Part shown: positions 45,435 to 54,500 of the stretch, in pieces
Layout of the letters: the number at the start of each line of letters is the position of its first letter
Numbering within the stretch: position 1 is the stretch's first letter
Assembly: GCF_011440305.1 (NCBI RefSeq)
Contig: NZ_JAAOIW010000020.1
Span: 48,827-112,826 of the forward strand
Length of the DNA: 64,000 nt
Source: Paenibacillus agricola
GTDB taxonomy: Bacteria > Bacillota > Bacilli > Paenibacillales > NBRC-103111
Reading direction: 5' to 3'
Position numbers and translations under genes: made by a program
Notes under the pieces: model-generated
Database searches by the model: none
Told to the model about the DNA's origin: nothing
The model's input: only the letters and a program-made list of their open reading frames with translations

Positions 45435-46340
45435 CTAAACTCTCCATTTACAATCCTCTGGTTTCTTATCCAACAAAAATCCTCGAAACACCGTTGTTCT
45501 TAAATGATGCGTATCTGTTCTTTCGAGATATTCAATACGGCAACATAAACGCGGCTCCATCCATTGCGTTTTCTGATCCTTAACCGTTTGAAGATGCTTT
45601 GCCACCTCTAGGAACATTTGCATTTCTTCTGGCTTAAAACCAAACTCTACAACACCTACAGGTTTATTGGGCACAGTCCTAAAATTCAATCCTATAACGA
45701 GCCCAAACGGTTTGGTTCTGTATCCCAATATAATAACGTCAATCGTCTTGAAGTGCTTTATTTTTAGCCAATCAGGACTTTTAGTGTCCAGATAGTATTT
45801 GGATTCCTTGCGCTTTGCCACAATGCCTTCCATATCACGATCTTTAGTTAAATTAAACAAAGACCGACCTTGCGCTTCAATATACATCGTTGGCGATATA
45901 ATGTTCGTTACAGAGACAATTTCATGCAACCGCTGTTTCCGCATCATAAGCGGCTCTTTCAAATGCTCACGATCCGTACATAAAACATCAAATACGACAA
46001 ATGTTGCTGGATGCGTGTTGACTGCATTTCTAATTCTTGATGAATTACTTAATCTACCACGAAAGGAGAAATCATCAAATATGGGTCTACCATCACGCAG
46101 CACAATGCCTTCACAATCCAAAATTGCGGTATGTGCCTTTATAGCATTTGTCGCTTCCTTTAACTCTGGAAACTTGTTGGTAACATTATTTCCGTTACGT
46201 GTGTATGCCTCTATGCGATTACCCTGCTTATGTAAAAGTATTCTCCATCCATCCCATTTTGGCTCGAAGATGAAGCTTTCATCATTGAACGGCTCATTTC
46301 CTATGCTTACGATCATTGGCTTAATTGGTGTATAGAGCAT
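45435..46340 (-). CDS. ATP-dependent DNA ligase (LigD/LigC-like)
   Basis: 301 residues. The AMP-accepting lysine lies in FEPKWDGWRILLHKQGN, and further nucleotidyltransferase motifs are RNGNNVTNKFPEL, LDCEGIVLRDGRP, FVVFDVL, DMEGIVAKRKES and WLKIKHFKTIDV. An OB-fold domain follows. No polymerase, nuclease domain or Ku gene is nearby, so it is a stand-alone ligase. ATG at 46340 after GGAGG. Likely used in repair or by mobile DNA. Confidence 0.92.
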   Translation of the reverse strand: MLYTPIKPMIVSIGNEPFNDESFIFEPKWDGWRILLHKQGNRIEAYTRNGNNVTNKFPELKEATNAIKAHTAILDCEGIVLRDGRPIFDDFSFRGRLSNSSRIRNAVNTHPATFVVFDVLCTDREHLKEPLMMRKQRLHEIVSVTNIISPTMYIEAQGRSLFNLTKDRDMEGIVAKRKESKYYLDTKSPDWLKIKHFKTIDVIILGYRTKPFGLVIGLNFRTVPNKPVGVVEFGFKPEEMQMFLEVAKHLQTVKDQKTQWMEPRLCCRIEYLERTDTHHLRTTVFRGFLLDKKPEDCKWRV

Positions 46341-46611
46341 CAAAATCCAACCCCCTCCTTCACCATTGTCACCATTACATTGCTAGGTCTAAACTCATCC
46401 CATAAACTACGACAATTCTGTCACTCATCAATGTACTACACCATTCTGAAGAGGATGAAAGACTGCTAGGATACCTCGATGATCTCAAAGATCAAACTCT
46501 CCTCAGTTATGTAACACATTTTTTTTGAGTCCACTCAACGCCAAGTAGATCTTTGTGAAGATTGAACTGAACATGTTGTCATTTTCCCCGCCTTCCAAAA
46601 GACATCCATCA

Positions 46612-47058
46612 TCAAGCCTTGTCCAATATAAGATAATGACTGACATGCTCATCACCGTCTTTAACTGAAAAGCCTAATGAACGATAGAATTTGCCCCCGG
46701 CTGGACTATCTGTTTTCAATTCAATCATCTGATAATGCTGCTTCGCTTCTTCAATGATATGATTCATGATCATCCTGCCGATGCCTTGTTTACGGTAATC
46801 TTGTGAAATGTACAAGCGTCTAACGCGTCCAATTTGTTCTGTAAAGCTTTGGTTTAAGCCGCCAATTCCAATGATCCTAGTATCATCACAGGCTATGAAC
46901 AGTGCCTCACCTTGCTTGTCGAATAGGTTAGTGCCACTCTCATACTCGTCCACCAACCGCTTCATATGTCGGAAACCTTCCTTAGAGCTTTCCGCAACTA
47001 AATGTGATATAGCCGTATGCACAAGTAAATCTAGCTTACATATTGAGATTTGATGCAT
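46612..47058 (-). CDS. GNAT-family N-acetyltransferase
   Basis: 148 residues from the ATG at 47058 (GGGGTG six bases before). CoA loop RRLYISQDYRKQGIGRMIMN; the end SPAGGKFYRSLGFSVKDGDE is typical of small-molecule acetyltransferases. It is last in a run of six GNAT genes on this strand. Confidence 0.9.
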   Translation of the reverse strand: MHQISICKLDLLVHTAISHLVAESSKEGFRHMKRLVDEYESGTNLFDKQGEALFIACDDTRIIGIGGLNQSFTEQIGRVRRLYISQDYRKQGIGRMIMNHIIEEAKQHYQMIELKTDSPAGGKFYRSLGFSVKDGDEHVSHYLILDKA

Positions 47059-47639
47059 GGTATTCACCCCGCAGCTAATTTTTATTCTCCCTTAGTTCCT
47101 CCAGCCAAGCTGAGGATTTGATGTTTTGATATCCGCAAGCTCGTCAATTTTCTTCATAAAATAGGTTTAAATACTGTTAATATGATCTTCTTCAGGAAGA
47201 AAATGAGTAGTTCCTTCGGTCCATTCTATACTATCCGTATTAATTTCAATTCTAGGATGAATCTTCAAATAATGCTTGGCTCTACTCGGAATGTAAGATC
47301 CGAAAACAAAAAGGATGCGCCCATTCAGGCAACATCCTGCTTATCTGCCTATAACGACTATAGGATAAGTCTATTAATTGAGGTGTATAATTCAACTCTT
47401 TTTACACCCTTTATTTCGGATTAAAGTGACAGTAACAACTCCAATAACTGCCGCCACGGCGAACTTATATGAACTGGCACCTTATTTAAAACGACTATTG
47501 AAACATCAAAATTACTTCAACAAAATGTAACCTATTCACCTTTAATCCTGTACGGCAGCAACTTTGCCTGATTGATTAAAATAATAGTAACTACTAGTTG
47601 AATCCCTCCATCTATATACCCACTGTTCAGCATATATAT
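47059..47639. other. Intergenic, no gene supported
   Basis: About 580 bases; a hairpin AGGATG/CATCCT lies at about 47309-47336 with a short A run before it. An 80-codon plus-strand frame shows no ribosome site or family pattern. Confidence 0.45.
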
Positions 47640-47852
47640 TCATCTTGGGAAACTAAACATCTCAACGTTATAAGTAACTTCATCTTCAAATGAATTATTT
47701 CCTCTACAAACCTCTTCATGATTTTTCCAGAAGGCCTCAGCATCCGCATCTAATTTCAACTTATCCATAGCCGCTTTAATTAAGTCATCAGTTCCCCACG
47801 ATACTTCCTTACTAAAATCTGCTGCTGCGATGTCAATACGTATTTTCACCAT
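47640..47852 (-). CDS. Small hypothetical protein (70 residues)
   Basis: Acidic and soluble: KIRIDIAAADFSKEVSWGTD at the start, then a predicted helix (DLIKAAMDKLKLDADAEAFW). Codon use is protein-like, but the ribosome site before the ATG is weak. I do not recognise the family. Confidence 0.45.
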   Translation of the reverse strand: MVKIRIDIAAADFSKEVSWGTDDLIKAAMDKLKLDADAEAFWKNHEEVCRGNNSFEDEVTYNVEMFSFPR

Positions 47853-48182
47853 AGGTTATTTGCATATCCAGATAATCGCTCAAAAATGTGAGGGGTGCAT
47901 ACAATACATAATCCTGCGAAATAATTGGATAGTCTAATCTTGTATTATGAATGTCCATTCTGCTGCCGAAATATGTCATCATACTTTGGTCTGATTGTAT
48001 TTACAAAATCCGATATGGATGATTAATTCTTAGTACCCCATTTTACTCTTCTGCCGACATATTCAACTGCCCTAATATACTCCATAGTGGTACATAAATA
48101 GCGTTATCACTTCACTTATAATAGGTTCATTCTCAGTTTTTAAAGGTTGACTCCTATCTCCCATAACTGGTAATTATACCTA

Positions 48183-48350
48183 ATGGATTTTACCATTTAC
48201 AGGAATTATTATCCACTTTTATTTTCTGAGGAAGAAGTAGTAATTATCCCAAAAATAGATGGCTATCTTGATATCACCTTCACTATCAAAAATAAACATT
48301 CAAGAGTTTTCACTCGCAAACCTAGCATGAAGATAGCATGCGTTTACTAG
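48183..48350 (+). CDS. Short hypothetical frame before an IS110 relic
   Basis: 55 codons: MDFTIYRNYYPLLFSEEEVV continuing to IDGYLDITFTIKNKHSRVF. Amino-acid makeup is protein-like but there is no clear ribosome site. It may be the broken end of a gene cut by the insertion sequence. The rest of 47853-48182 shows nothing. Confidence 0.25.
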   Translation: MDFTIYRNYYPLLFSEEEVVIIPKIDGYLDITFTIKNKHSRVFTRKPSMKIACVY

Positions 48351-48377
48351 ATTCACCATTTGTGGAGGTATTGTCGT

Positions 48378-48798
48378 ATGGAAATTCTACTTTAGCGTTG
48401 TGCAGGCAAGGATGTCCATCAAGAAACGATTGTCGTTTGTGTGCTAACGACAGATTTATCAGGCGAGGTCCAAAGTGTTCCATTCGGTGACCCATTTGTC
48501 GCAATGGAAAGCACTGGGATCTACTGGAAGCCCGTCTTCGATATCTTGGAGGGGTATTTCACCGTGGTACTCGCCAATCCCCAGAGAATTAAGATCGTAC
48601 CCGTCGGAAAACGGATGTTTGTGATGCAGAGTGGATCGCTATATTGCTGCATGTGGGTCTCTTGAGCCTAACTTTGTTCCATCGGAAGATTTAAGAGAAT
48701 TACGTGATCTGTGCCGACTTCGGAAGAAACGCATCGGAGGGCTATTTGCAAAAAAAACAGGATCGGAAAGTATTTCGAAGCCTGTAATGTTAAACTAG
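48378..48798 (+). pseudogene. IS110-family transposase relic
   Basis: A decayed N-terminal half of an IS110 DEDD transposase. The reading starts MEILL then a stop at 48393, then CAGKDVHQETIVVCVLTTDL, an internal deletion, FVAMESTGIYWKPVFDILEG, DAEWIA, and after a frameshift near 48663 EPNFVPSEDLRELRDLCRLR. The C-terminal serine domain is gone. Several catalytic acidic positions remain recognisable. Not functional. Confidence 0.8.
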
Positions 48799-49048
48799 GG
48801 AGTAGTCATTCTTCGATTTTGACAACGCTAAGTTTTTTGCAGTACTAGTTTACGTGCTACAAGAAGGTGAGAAAATAGACTATAGACAGATAACAAAGCA
48901 TGCAGACAATTGCGTGGTTGTGAATGGGGACTACTTCATTAAGGAGAATTGTAAGTTTAGAGTGGCATATTAAGCGGTTGAATTAAAATGAAACACCAAA
49001 TTCACTGGGCAAGGATTAATGTAGTCCAAAATTTCAGGAAATCACTTT
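48799..49048. other. Residual DNA after the IS110 relic
   Basis: A 42-codon plus-strand frame (LQEGEKIDYRQITKHADNCV, then VVNGDYFIKENCKFRVAY) ends at 48972 without a start; it could be a gene tail. I cannot name it. Confidence 0.25.
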
Positions 49049-49100
49049 GAAAAGGCTTTCCCAAAAGATGCTATCTTTGGGAAAGCCTTTCTTTATATTT
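49049..49100. repeat. Hairpin repeat, left copy (terminator-like)
   Basis: AAAGGCTTTCCCAAA (49051-49065) pairs with 49076-49090, and the plus strand continues CTTTATATT. A related ~50-base element in the same orientation lies at 51876-51930. It may terminate the HNH gene on the minus strand. Confidence 0.7.
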
Positions 49101-49185
49101 ATCTCGTTGAGGAAACACCAACCATCCAATTGAGCAATAACTTTCACTTTCAGCTGATCTACTTATCTAATAATAACATAAACTG

Positions 49186-50049
49186 TTACAATTTATAAAA
49201 ATCAGCACATTGTAAAATACCTCTACTTATAACTGCTTTCCAATAATTAATGCCATGATTTCTTTCATAAATTCTAATGTCTATTAAAGACAAGCGTTTT
49301 AAATCTACTTCTTCTAAACCTTCTTCCAAGCACTTTTTATTAATCTGATAGATCTCATTTACATATGTGTTAACTTCGTTTTCGATTCTTTCAAGGACAT
49401 TTAACTCTTTATAATGTGATTGGACGATATCATAAAAAGCATTTGTATAAGCAACAGGTGGATTTATAACTACATTTACAACTGGTTCATCTTTATTCCC
49501 AATGCTAATGAAGGCTTCAATAAAAACATCATTTGGAATTTCATCATAATAAAAATGAATAAACATTCTCTTCTTTGTTAAATTATCTTTGAATTTTTTA
49601 CCTTTGAGTCTATTGCAATCATCACAACAAGGAACTAGGTTATGACTCATTACAGCAAATTCAGGATATAATTCCTTTGGAAGATAATGATCTCTTGTTG
49701 ATGGGGAATTTATACCACAGTATGGACACTTGTCTTTATTGTATGTATCTTGAATCTTAAAAAGTTCTGCATACATCCACTCAAAGGAAGTAGTACTAGA
49801 ATCATAACAATTTTTAAGACAATCTTTTTCTGTTCCTATAAACTTACTATCATCTATGTCAAACAAATTATTACGTTTATCTTGGTACTCTTCATACCTC
49901 TCAAGCACTGAACTTTGAATACAACTCATAGGATTAAGGTTGGAATTATGTACATAAAGTAAGTCTTTACAAGGACTATTTTTACTCTTAGCTATTGCTA
50001 AAAATATATCTTCAGGACTCATTACAGTGATTGGCAATAAATTCCTCAT
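49186..50049 (-). CDS. HNH endonuclease of an ATPase-HNH cassette (PtuB-like)
   Basis: 287 residues. A zinc-bound HNH core is visible: CPYCG (C108, C111), the catalytic DH pair at 120-121 in STRDHYLPKE, and HNLVPCCDDCNRLKG (second CxxC at 142/145) ending the motif. The N-terminal ~100 and C-terminal ~115 residues are not recognised. The start overlaps the ATPase stop by one base (TAATG), so the pair is one unit. In Septu anti-phage systems PtuA (ATPase) and PtuB (HNH) form such a pair. Strongly AT-rich DNA suggests transfer. Confidence 0.83.
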   Translation of the reverse strand: MRNLLPITVMSPEDIFLAIAKSKNSPCKDLLYVHNSNLNPMSCIQSSVLERYEEYQDKRNNLFDIDDSKFIGTEKDCLKNCYDSSTTSFEWMYAELFKIQDTYNKDKCPYCGINSPSTRDHYLPKELYPEFAVMSHNLVPCCDDCNRLKGKKFKDNLTKKRMFIHFYYDEIPNDVFIEAFISIGNKDEPVVNVVINPPVAYTNAFYDIVQSHYKELNVLERIENEVNTYVNEIYQINKKCLEEGLEEVDLKRLSLIDIRIYERNHGINYWKAVISRGILQCADFYKL

Positions 50050-51533
50050 TAATTTTTACCTCTATTTTGTTTGTTTTTCTCAATAACACTTATATAAGTC
50101 ATAGCATTGTAACTTAATCCATTAGGGAACTTATTCAAGATAGCATCCAAATTTTTATTTTCTCTATTTACAGCGGTTCTAAATATTGTTTTGTAATAAC
50201 TCTCAACATCTTTCACATTAAATACTTCTTCCGTTATTGAAGTTAAATTTTCCCCTAGTGATTCTAATGATAACTCTCTTACATCTAGAAGGTTATCTTC
50301 TCTAACAAATTTTTTAATATATCTTGAAGCTGTTTCCTGAACAATTAAAGGTGAATGTGTACAAACTATTGCATAAGAGTTATATTCCTTTAATAAATCA
50401 GATAATGTTCTCATAAGATTTGAGATTGCATTGGGATGCAGATGAAGTTCTGGTTCATCAAATAGCAATATTGACTCATATTCAATATTAGCTATCACAT
50501 TAGTCATTGTATATAATAGTATGTTTTGCCCTGAACTTAATCTTGCTTCGAATATTTTTTCTGGCTCAGTTTCTTTTAATAAGACTTCAAACTCATTTTC
50601 TAAGACACTCATCATTGTTCGTTTCCAGAGTTGAAATTTTTCATCATTTTTTCTAAGTTCTTTAAATCTGATTTCCCCAATTTCCCTCATTTCCTTTAAC
50701 GATAAAGTTTTTTCATCATTACCTTGGATACCACAATATATATAATTATTCATTGGTTCAGACCCTGAACTATTCCTTTTTTCATCTTGTTGCGGCTTTT
50801 TAAAATCATCAAATGCGCTAAAAGAAACAGCAATAACTTTACTAAATAACGGCATATTATCAAATGCTTCAATACTATTCTCTTTACTTTCACTACCACA
50901 AAGTGAATTTGCAAATCTTTCCATAAATTGTGTTTTTCCACAACCATTTTTCCCTACCAATACGAACATTTTGTTAGGCACAAAATCTTTCTTTGAATAG
51001 TCAAAAGTTATGTTTATTTTTTGATTAGAATATGGGGGGTTAAATTTATATGTAAAATTAAAAATTTCATCTCTTTTTTCACCACCAAAATATTGAATAG
51101 CTGAACTAAACGCTTTTTTAGCTTCGCTTGATCTAAAAAAAGAATCCCCAATCCCACCATGCCCCTTAAATTTTTCATAGTATTCCTTGTAAATGGCAAC
51201 ATCTTTCAAAGAATGCAATATATCCTCATATAATTTTTGTTCGAGTGTTCTTAAATCTCTATAGTATTCCATCGATTGACCTAATGAACAGAATTTACCC
51301 TCTTCTAGCGATTCAAAATTCTTATCAATAACATTTATTGTAAAATTATCAGTTATGTGTAAGATTTTTAAAGCCCCCATATCTAATGACTTATGATCAT
51401 TTATATACAAATGTGCAGTAAAAGAAGTACAATAACCAAAATCATTCCACTTATCATAAAGCAATTCAATATAAGGATAATCTTTTTTTTCATGACCTTT
51501 TGAATTCGGATAATATATTATGTAAAAATTCAT
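50049..51533 (-). CDS. AAA/OLD-like ATPase of the ATPase-HNH cassette (PtuA-like)
   Basis: 494 residues. The P-loop GKNGCGKT is at 194-201, an ABC-type signature LSSGQ at 332-336, Walker B ILLFDEPE at 355-361 and the switch His at about 393 (VCTHSPLIVQE). This is the SMC/OLD-like ATP-binding cassette found in PtuA, OLD and related defence proteins. About 185 residues precede the P-loop (mixed beta, then helical), whereas I recall PtuA having its P-loop near the N-terminus. It is therefore a Septu-like variant or a different ATPase-HNH system. Confidence 0.82.
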   Translation of the reverse strand: MNFYIIYYPNSKGHEKKDYPYIELLYDKWNDFGYCTSFTAHLYINDHKSLDMGALKILHITDNFTINVIDKNFESLEEGKFCSLGQSMEYYRDLRTLEQKLYEDILHSLKDVAIYKEYYEKFKGHGGIGDSFFRSSEAKKAFSSAIQYFGGEKRDEIFNFTYKFNPPYSNQKINITFDYSKKDFVPNKMFVLVGKNGCGKTQFMERFANSLCGSESKENSIEAFDNMPLFSKVIAVSFSAFDDFKKPQQDEKRNSSGSEPMNNYIYCGIQGNDEKTLSLKEMREIGEIRFKELRKNDEKFQLWKRTMMSVLENEFEVLLKETEPEKIFEARLSSGQNILLYTMTNVIANIEYESILLFDEPELHLHPNAISNLMRTLSDLLKEYNSYAIVCTHSPLIVQETASRYIKKFVREDNLLDVRELSLESLGENLTSITEEVFNVKDVESYYKTIFRTAVNRENKNLDAILNKFPNGLSYNAMTYISVIEKNKQNRGKN

Positions 51534-51617
51534 TTGTTATTCTCCTTATGAATGTTTTTAACATAGTTATGAATATAACCTTTTTGAGTAATTGTATTCT
51601 TCAAGTGGATTTATTAA

Positions 51618-51728
51618 TTAATTTAATAATGCTTTGATCTCTTCCAATGTTGATGCGGCTACAGCACCAGTTCCCAATCCCATCAACAAAGTAGTTCCTA
51701 TTACCCCTGCTAGTTATCTCTTTTTAAT
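51618..51728 (-). pseudogene. Signal-peptide gene fragment
   Basis: The minus strand encodes IKKR, a stop, then LAGVIGTTLLMGLGTGAVAA and STLEEIKALLN before another stop. This is the usual start of a secreted copper-amine-oxidase-N-type (stalk domain) protein, with the start codon decayed and the mature part missing. A relic. Confidence 0.5.
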
Positions 51729-51875
51729 ACCAATTCTCAATACAATCTAAAACTAATTCGATAAAACATCCTTTTTTCCTCCTTTTTACATGGTTGTATT
51801 TACCTAAAACAAAGGTTATTTGGTTATTATGTCGATTCTCAAAGTATAAATAAAGAAGATCTTATTTGTAATTAT

Positions 51876-51930
51876 ATAAAATAAAGCTTTCCCCAAGAAG
51901 TATCTTCGGGAAAGCTTTATTTATATTCAT
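51876..51930. repeat. Hairpin repeat, right copy (terminator-like)
   Basis: AATAAAGCTTTCCC (51880-51893) pairs perfectly with 51908-51921, followed on the plus strand by TATATTCAT. It resembles the left copy at 49049-49100 in stem, loop (AAGA..TATCTT) and 3' flank. The two copies bracket the ATPase-HNH genes. Confidence 0.7.
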
Positions 51931-52057
51931 GGTGTTGGTGTTCTTCTTTTGTAATTATGTAAAATTCTTTTGAGTATCTCGCACAAGTCATACTGCTTAC
52001 TAACTCTCCTAAGATATATCGGCATACCTAATATAACAAATAAAAGCTAATAAATTT

Positions 52058-53074
52058 TTATTTGCTTTTAAATAAATTAAAGTTAGGTTTTTTATACTTC
52101 AAAAAAAAGAATGCCTTAAAAATATTTAGTATTCTACCACTCTTAAATAAATGAGCATACTTGTAAAAGTTACGTTTTTGTTCTTCTGACCAACTTTCAA
52201 AAAGAACAGGACTTAGTACAATATTCTTATCTTGCGAAACAACCATTTTACTTAAATAATCTTCGATTTTATTAATTTGTTTCTTTTCAACAAAAGTTTT
52301 AAGTTGGTTACATAATTCTTCACCATATTTAGAACCTTTAAAATATGAAATAATAATAATTGACTTTTCATTTTGCGGGAAGATATTCAAAAAAATCTTA
52401 TCTTCTACAAAGCCTCTGTATTTTTTATTCATATTAATATAGGGATAAAACCAAGAGCAAGAAATAAATTGTATTTTTTTATTTAATTGAATTGTATAGG
52501 TTTCTAAAGTATCCCAAATATCATTTATATAGCAATTCTTAAATTTTTCCAATGTATATGTATAATGATAGTTTACAGATACTCTTCCTTTAGTCTCAAA
52601 AATTTGATTCATATATGTTAGTTTATCTTTAATAATTTGTTCTGATAACCCAAATGTGAACGCACGGAGTGCAAATTGAAAGCATTGTTGCTTATTTTCC
52701 GAATCAAATACTTGTCCATTTTCAATTTTATTGAATAAATTATTGTCATGCTGTTTACAAAAAATATTATATTTATGTGTTTCAGCTATTTTACATGGCA
52801 ATATTTGTCTTCCTAGACGATAATATTGTTTACTTTCAATATCAAAACACATAACCTCATTATCACTTTCAATACTTTTCAAATATTTAGCTTCTTGAAT
52901 AAGATGATTGCCACTTTTCTTAGCTTTTTTATATTTGTGTTCACATTCAATTTTAAGATCTTTGAATAGACATTCGGCATTTTCCCTTTCTCTTTTAACA
53001 ATTTCCAATCTTTCCTCTAATACCTTGTTATTTTTAAGTAAGTCTTGGTCTTTATTGTACAGCACACCTTTCAT
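52058..53074 (-). CDS. Uncharacterised protein with a Cys/His motif
   Basis: 338 residues, Lys-rich, no membrane segment. A charged helical N-terminus (about 8-55) is followed by a compact motif C94-x5-H100-x5-C106-x2-H109-D110, then LFNKIE. It could bind a metal; the pattern FCxxHDxxLF recurs in proteins I have only seen labelled hypothetical. A helical/beta C-terminal half ends in aromatic, basic residues. Very AT-rich, single gene, near the ATPase-HNH cassette. I cannot assign a function. Confidence 0.75.
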   Translation of the reverse strand: MKGVLYNKDQDLLKNNKVLEERLEIVKRERENAECLFKDLKIECEHKYKKAKKSGNHLIQEAKYLKSIESDNEVMCFDIESKQYYRLGRQILPCKIAETHKYNIFCKQHDNNLFNKIENGQVFDSENKQQCFQFALRAFTFGLSEQIIKDKLTYMNQIFETKGRVSVNYHYTYTLEKFKNCYINDIWDTLETYTIQLNKKIQFISCSWFYPYINMNKKYRGFVEDKIFLNIFPQNEKSIIIISYFKGSKYGEELCNQLKTFVEKKQINKIEDYLSKMVVSQDKNIVLSPVLFESWSEEQKRNFYKYAHLFKSGRILNIFKAFFFLKYKKPNFNLFKSK

Positions 53075-53333
53075 TTGAACCCTCCATAATATTATTCATT
53101 ATATCTGCCACTCTAATTTAATCTCACCTGCATTGTTACCATCATTCCCAAATTATTCTAAAAATATATACTACTTCCTTTAAAGGTGACTAATCCTTGT
53201 ACATGCGTTCAACTGCTTTCTGCTTATCTTTTTTAGAGCAAGGATGGAAATTAGATAATGTACATTTAGAAATTATGGTAATAGATGGAGCTAAGGAGCG
53301 ATTTACTATGAAGATAGGGAATTACGGAGGAGA
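53075..53333. other. Intergenic, no certain gene
   Basis: A plus-strand frame (GWKLDNVHLEIMVIDGAKER) runs through it into the antisense of the next gene; the amino-acid pattern is partly protein-like, so a gene remnant is possible, but I see no ribosome site. Confidence 0.3.
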
Positions 53334-54500
53334 TCATTCTAATTTCTCAAAAGATAGAACACCGGGTCTGGAAATAGTGGTAAAGTAAATTGTTTGGTCA
53401 AACTTTGAGATTAATTTAACGTAATCCTTACCCCCTTTGTAATTAATCTCCTTCTCAGTAATTAAATCTCCTGTAATGGCACTAAGAGTAATAATTTTAT
53501 TTTGAACACCGTAAATTAGTTTTTCTTTGTGGTAAACAAAGGCTGTATTAATGGAGGAGTTTCCAACTTTTCGTGACCAAATTACATTCCCACTCTTAGC
53601 ATTTAAAGCGAAACTGGTAGCATCATTGGAGAAATATAGTGTATCTTCAACTTTGATTGGAAAAGTAGAAATATATCCATTTGTATTTTTTTCCCAGACT
53701 AACCTGCCAGTTGATTCATTAACTGCGTAAAAGTATCCATCCCAACTACCAAAATAAATATGGTTTTCAGATATAATCGGTGAAGTTAGGAGTAAACTAC
53801 CTATTTGATTTTTTGACCAATCATTATCCGCCAGATGTGTTCTATAAATCCAATTAACTTTACCTTCTATTTCATCAATTGAATATAATAATCCGTCGTT
53901 TGCATAAACAAATATATTACCATTGCTCTCTTTAATTACTGATCGAACCCCAAGTTTTTTTTGAGTACTAATTTCCCAAATGACTTTACCATTATATGCA
54001 TCTATAGACATAATTTTTCCGTTGTCTGTGCCTATTATGACACGACCATTAGATACGAGTGGAGCTGCATTTACCCATTCCCTAATCTCATTCTTCCAAA
54101 CAAGTTTACCTGTGTTCTTGTCAAGAGCATATAATCGAAAACTTGTTCCAAAATATAACTTTTCGTTGTCAGTCGTAAAATTATTTATTGAGTCGAACGC
54201 TTTAAGACCATCAATGTGATACTCAGGGGAATTGAACTCCCAAAGCGTTTTTTTTGTTTCAACATTTGTAGCAAATAACTGTCCGTTCACAAGACCAGTA
54301 TACATCGTTCCCCTATCAACAAATGGTGTAGAAGTAATAGGATCACCTGGTGAAATAATAAATTCCATAGCGTTTTTACTTTTCTCAATCTCAATGTTCT
54401 TACTTTTGTCAATCTTGAGTTCTGTTGGTGAACACGAAGTTAATATTGTTGTTAATAAAATGAAGAAAATAAAAGCCAGTTTATGTTTCAATGAAACCAT
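53334..54500 (-). CDS. PQQ-repeat beta-propeller lipoprotein
   Basis: 388 residues. A lipoprotein signal (FIFFILLTTILTSCSPTELK; lipobox LTSC) anchors it outside. At least six PQQ-like blades follow, each with the W or V-W pattern: GKLVWKNEIREWVNAAPLVS, GKVIWEISTQKK, GKVNWIYRTHLA, GRLVWEKNTNGY, GNVIWSRKVGNS. No PQQ enzyme residues are evident, so it is likely a BamB-like scaffold or binding protein. AT-rich, no clear partner. Confidence 0.87.
   Translation of the reverse strand: MVSLKHKLAFIFFILLTTILTSCSPTELKIDKSKNIEIEKSKNAMEFIISPGDPITSTPFVDRGTMYTGLVNGQLFATNVETKKTLWEFNSPEYHIDGLKAFDSINNFTTDNEKLYFGTSFRLYALDKNTGKLVWKNEIREWVNAAPLVSNGRVIIGTDNGKIMSIDAYNGKVIWEISTQKKLGVRSVIKESNGNIFVYANDGLLYSIDEIEGKVNWIYRTHLADNDWSKNQIGSLLLTSPIISENHIYFGSWDGYFYAVNESTGRLVWEKNTNGYISTFPIKVEDTLYFSNDATSFALNAKSGNVIWSRKVGNSSINTAFVYHKEKLIYGVQNKIITLSAITGDLITEKEINYKGGKDYVKLISKFDQTIYFTTISRPGVLSFEKLE

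Noticed and set aside
49186..51533. Restriction-modification or Gabija assignment
   Set aside because: No methylase, no UvrD-like helicase and no TOPRIM domain; the HNH core with an SMC-like ATPase fits Septu better.
53197..53388. 63-codon plus-strand frame before the PQQ gene
   Set aside because: Partly protein-like, but it ends antisense to the lipoprotein gene and lacks a start signal; at most a remnant.
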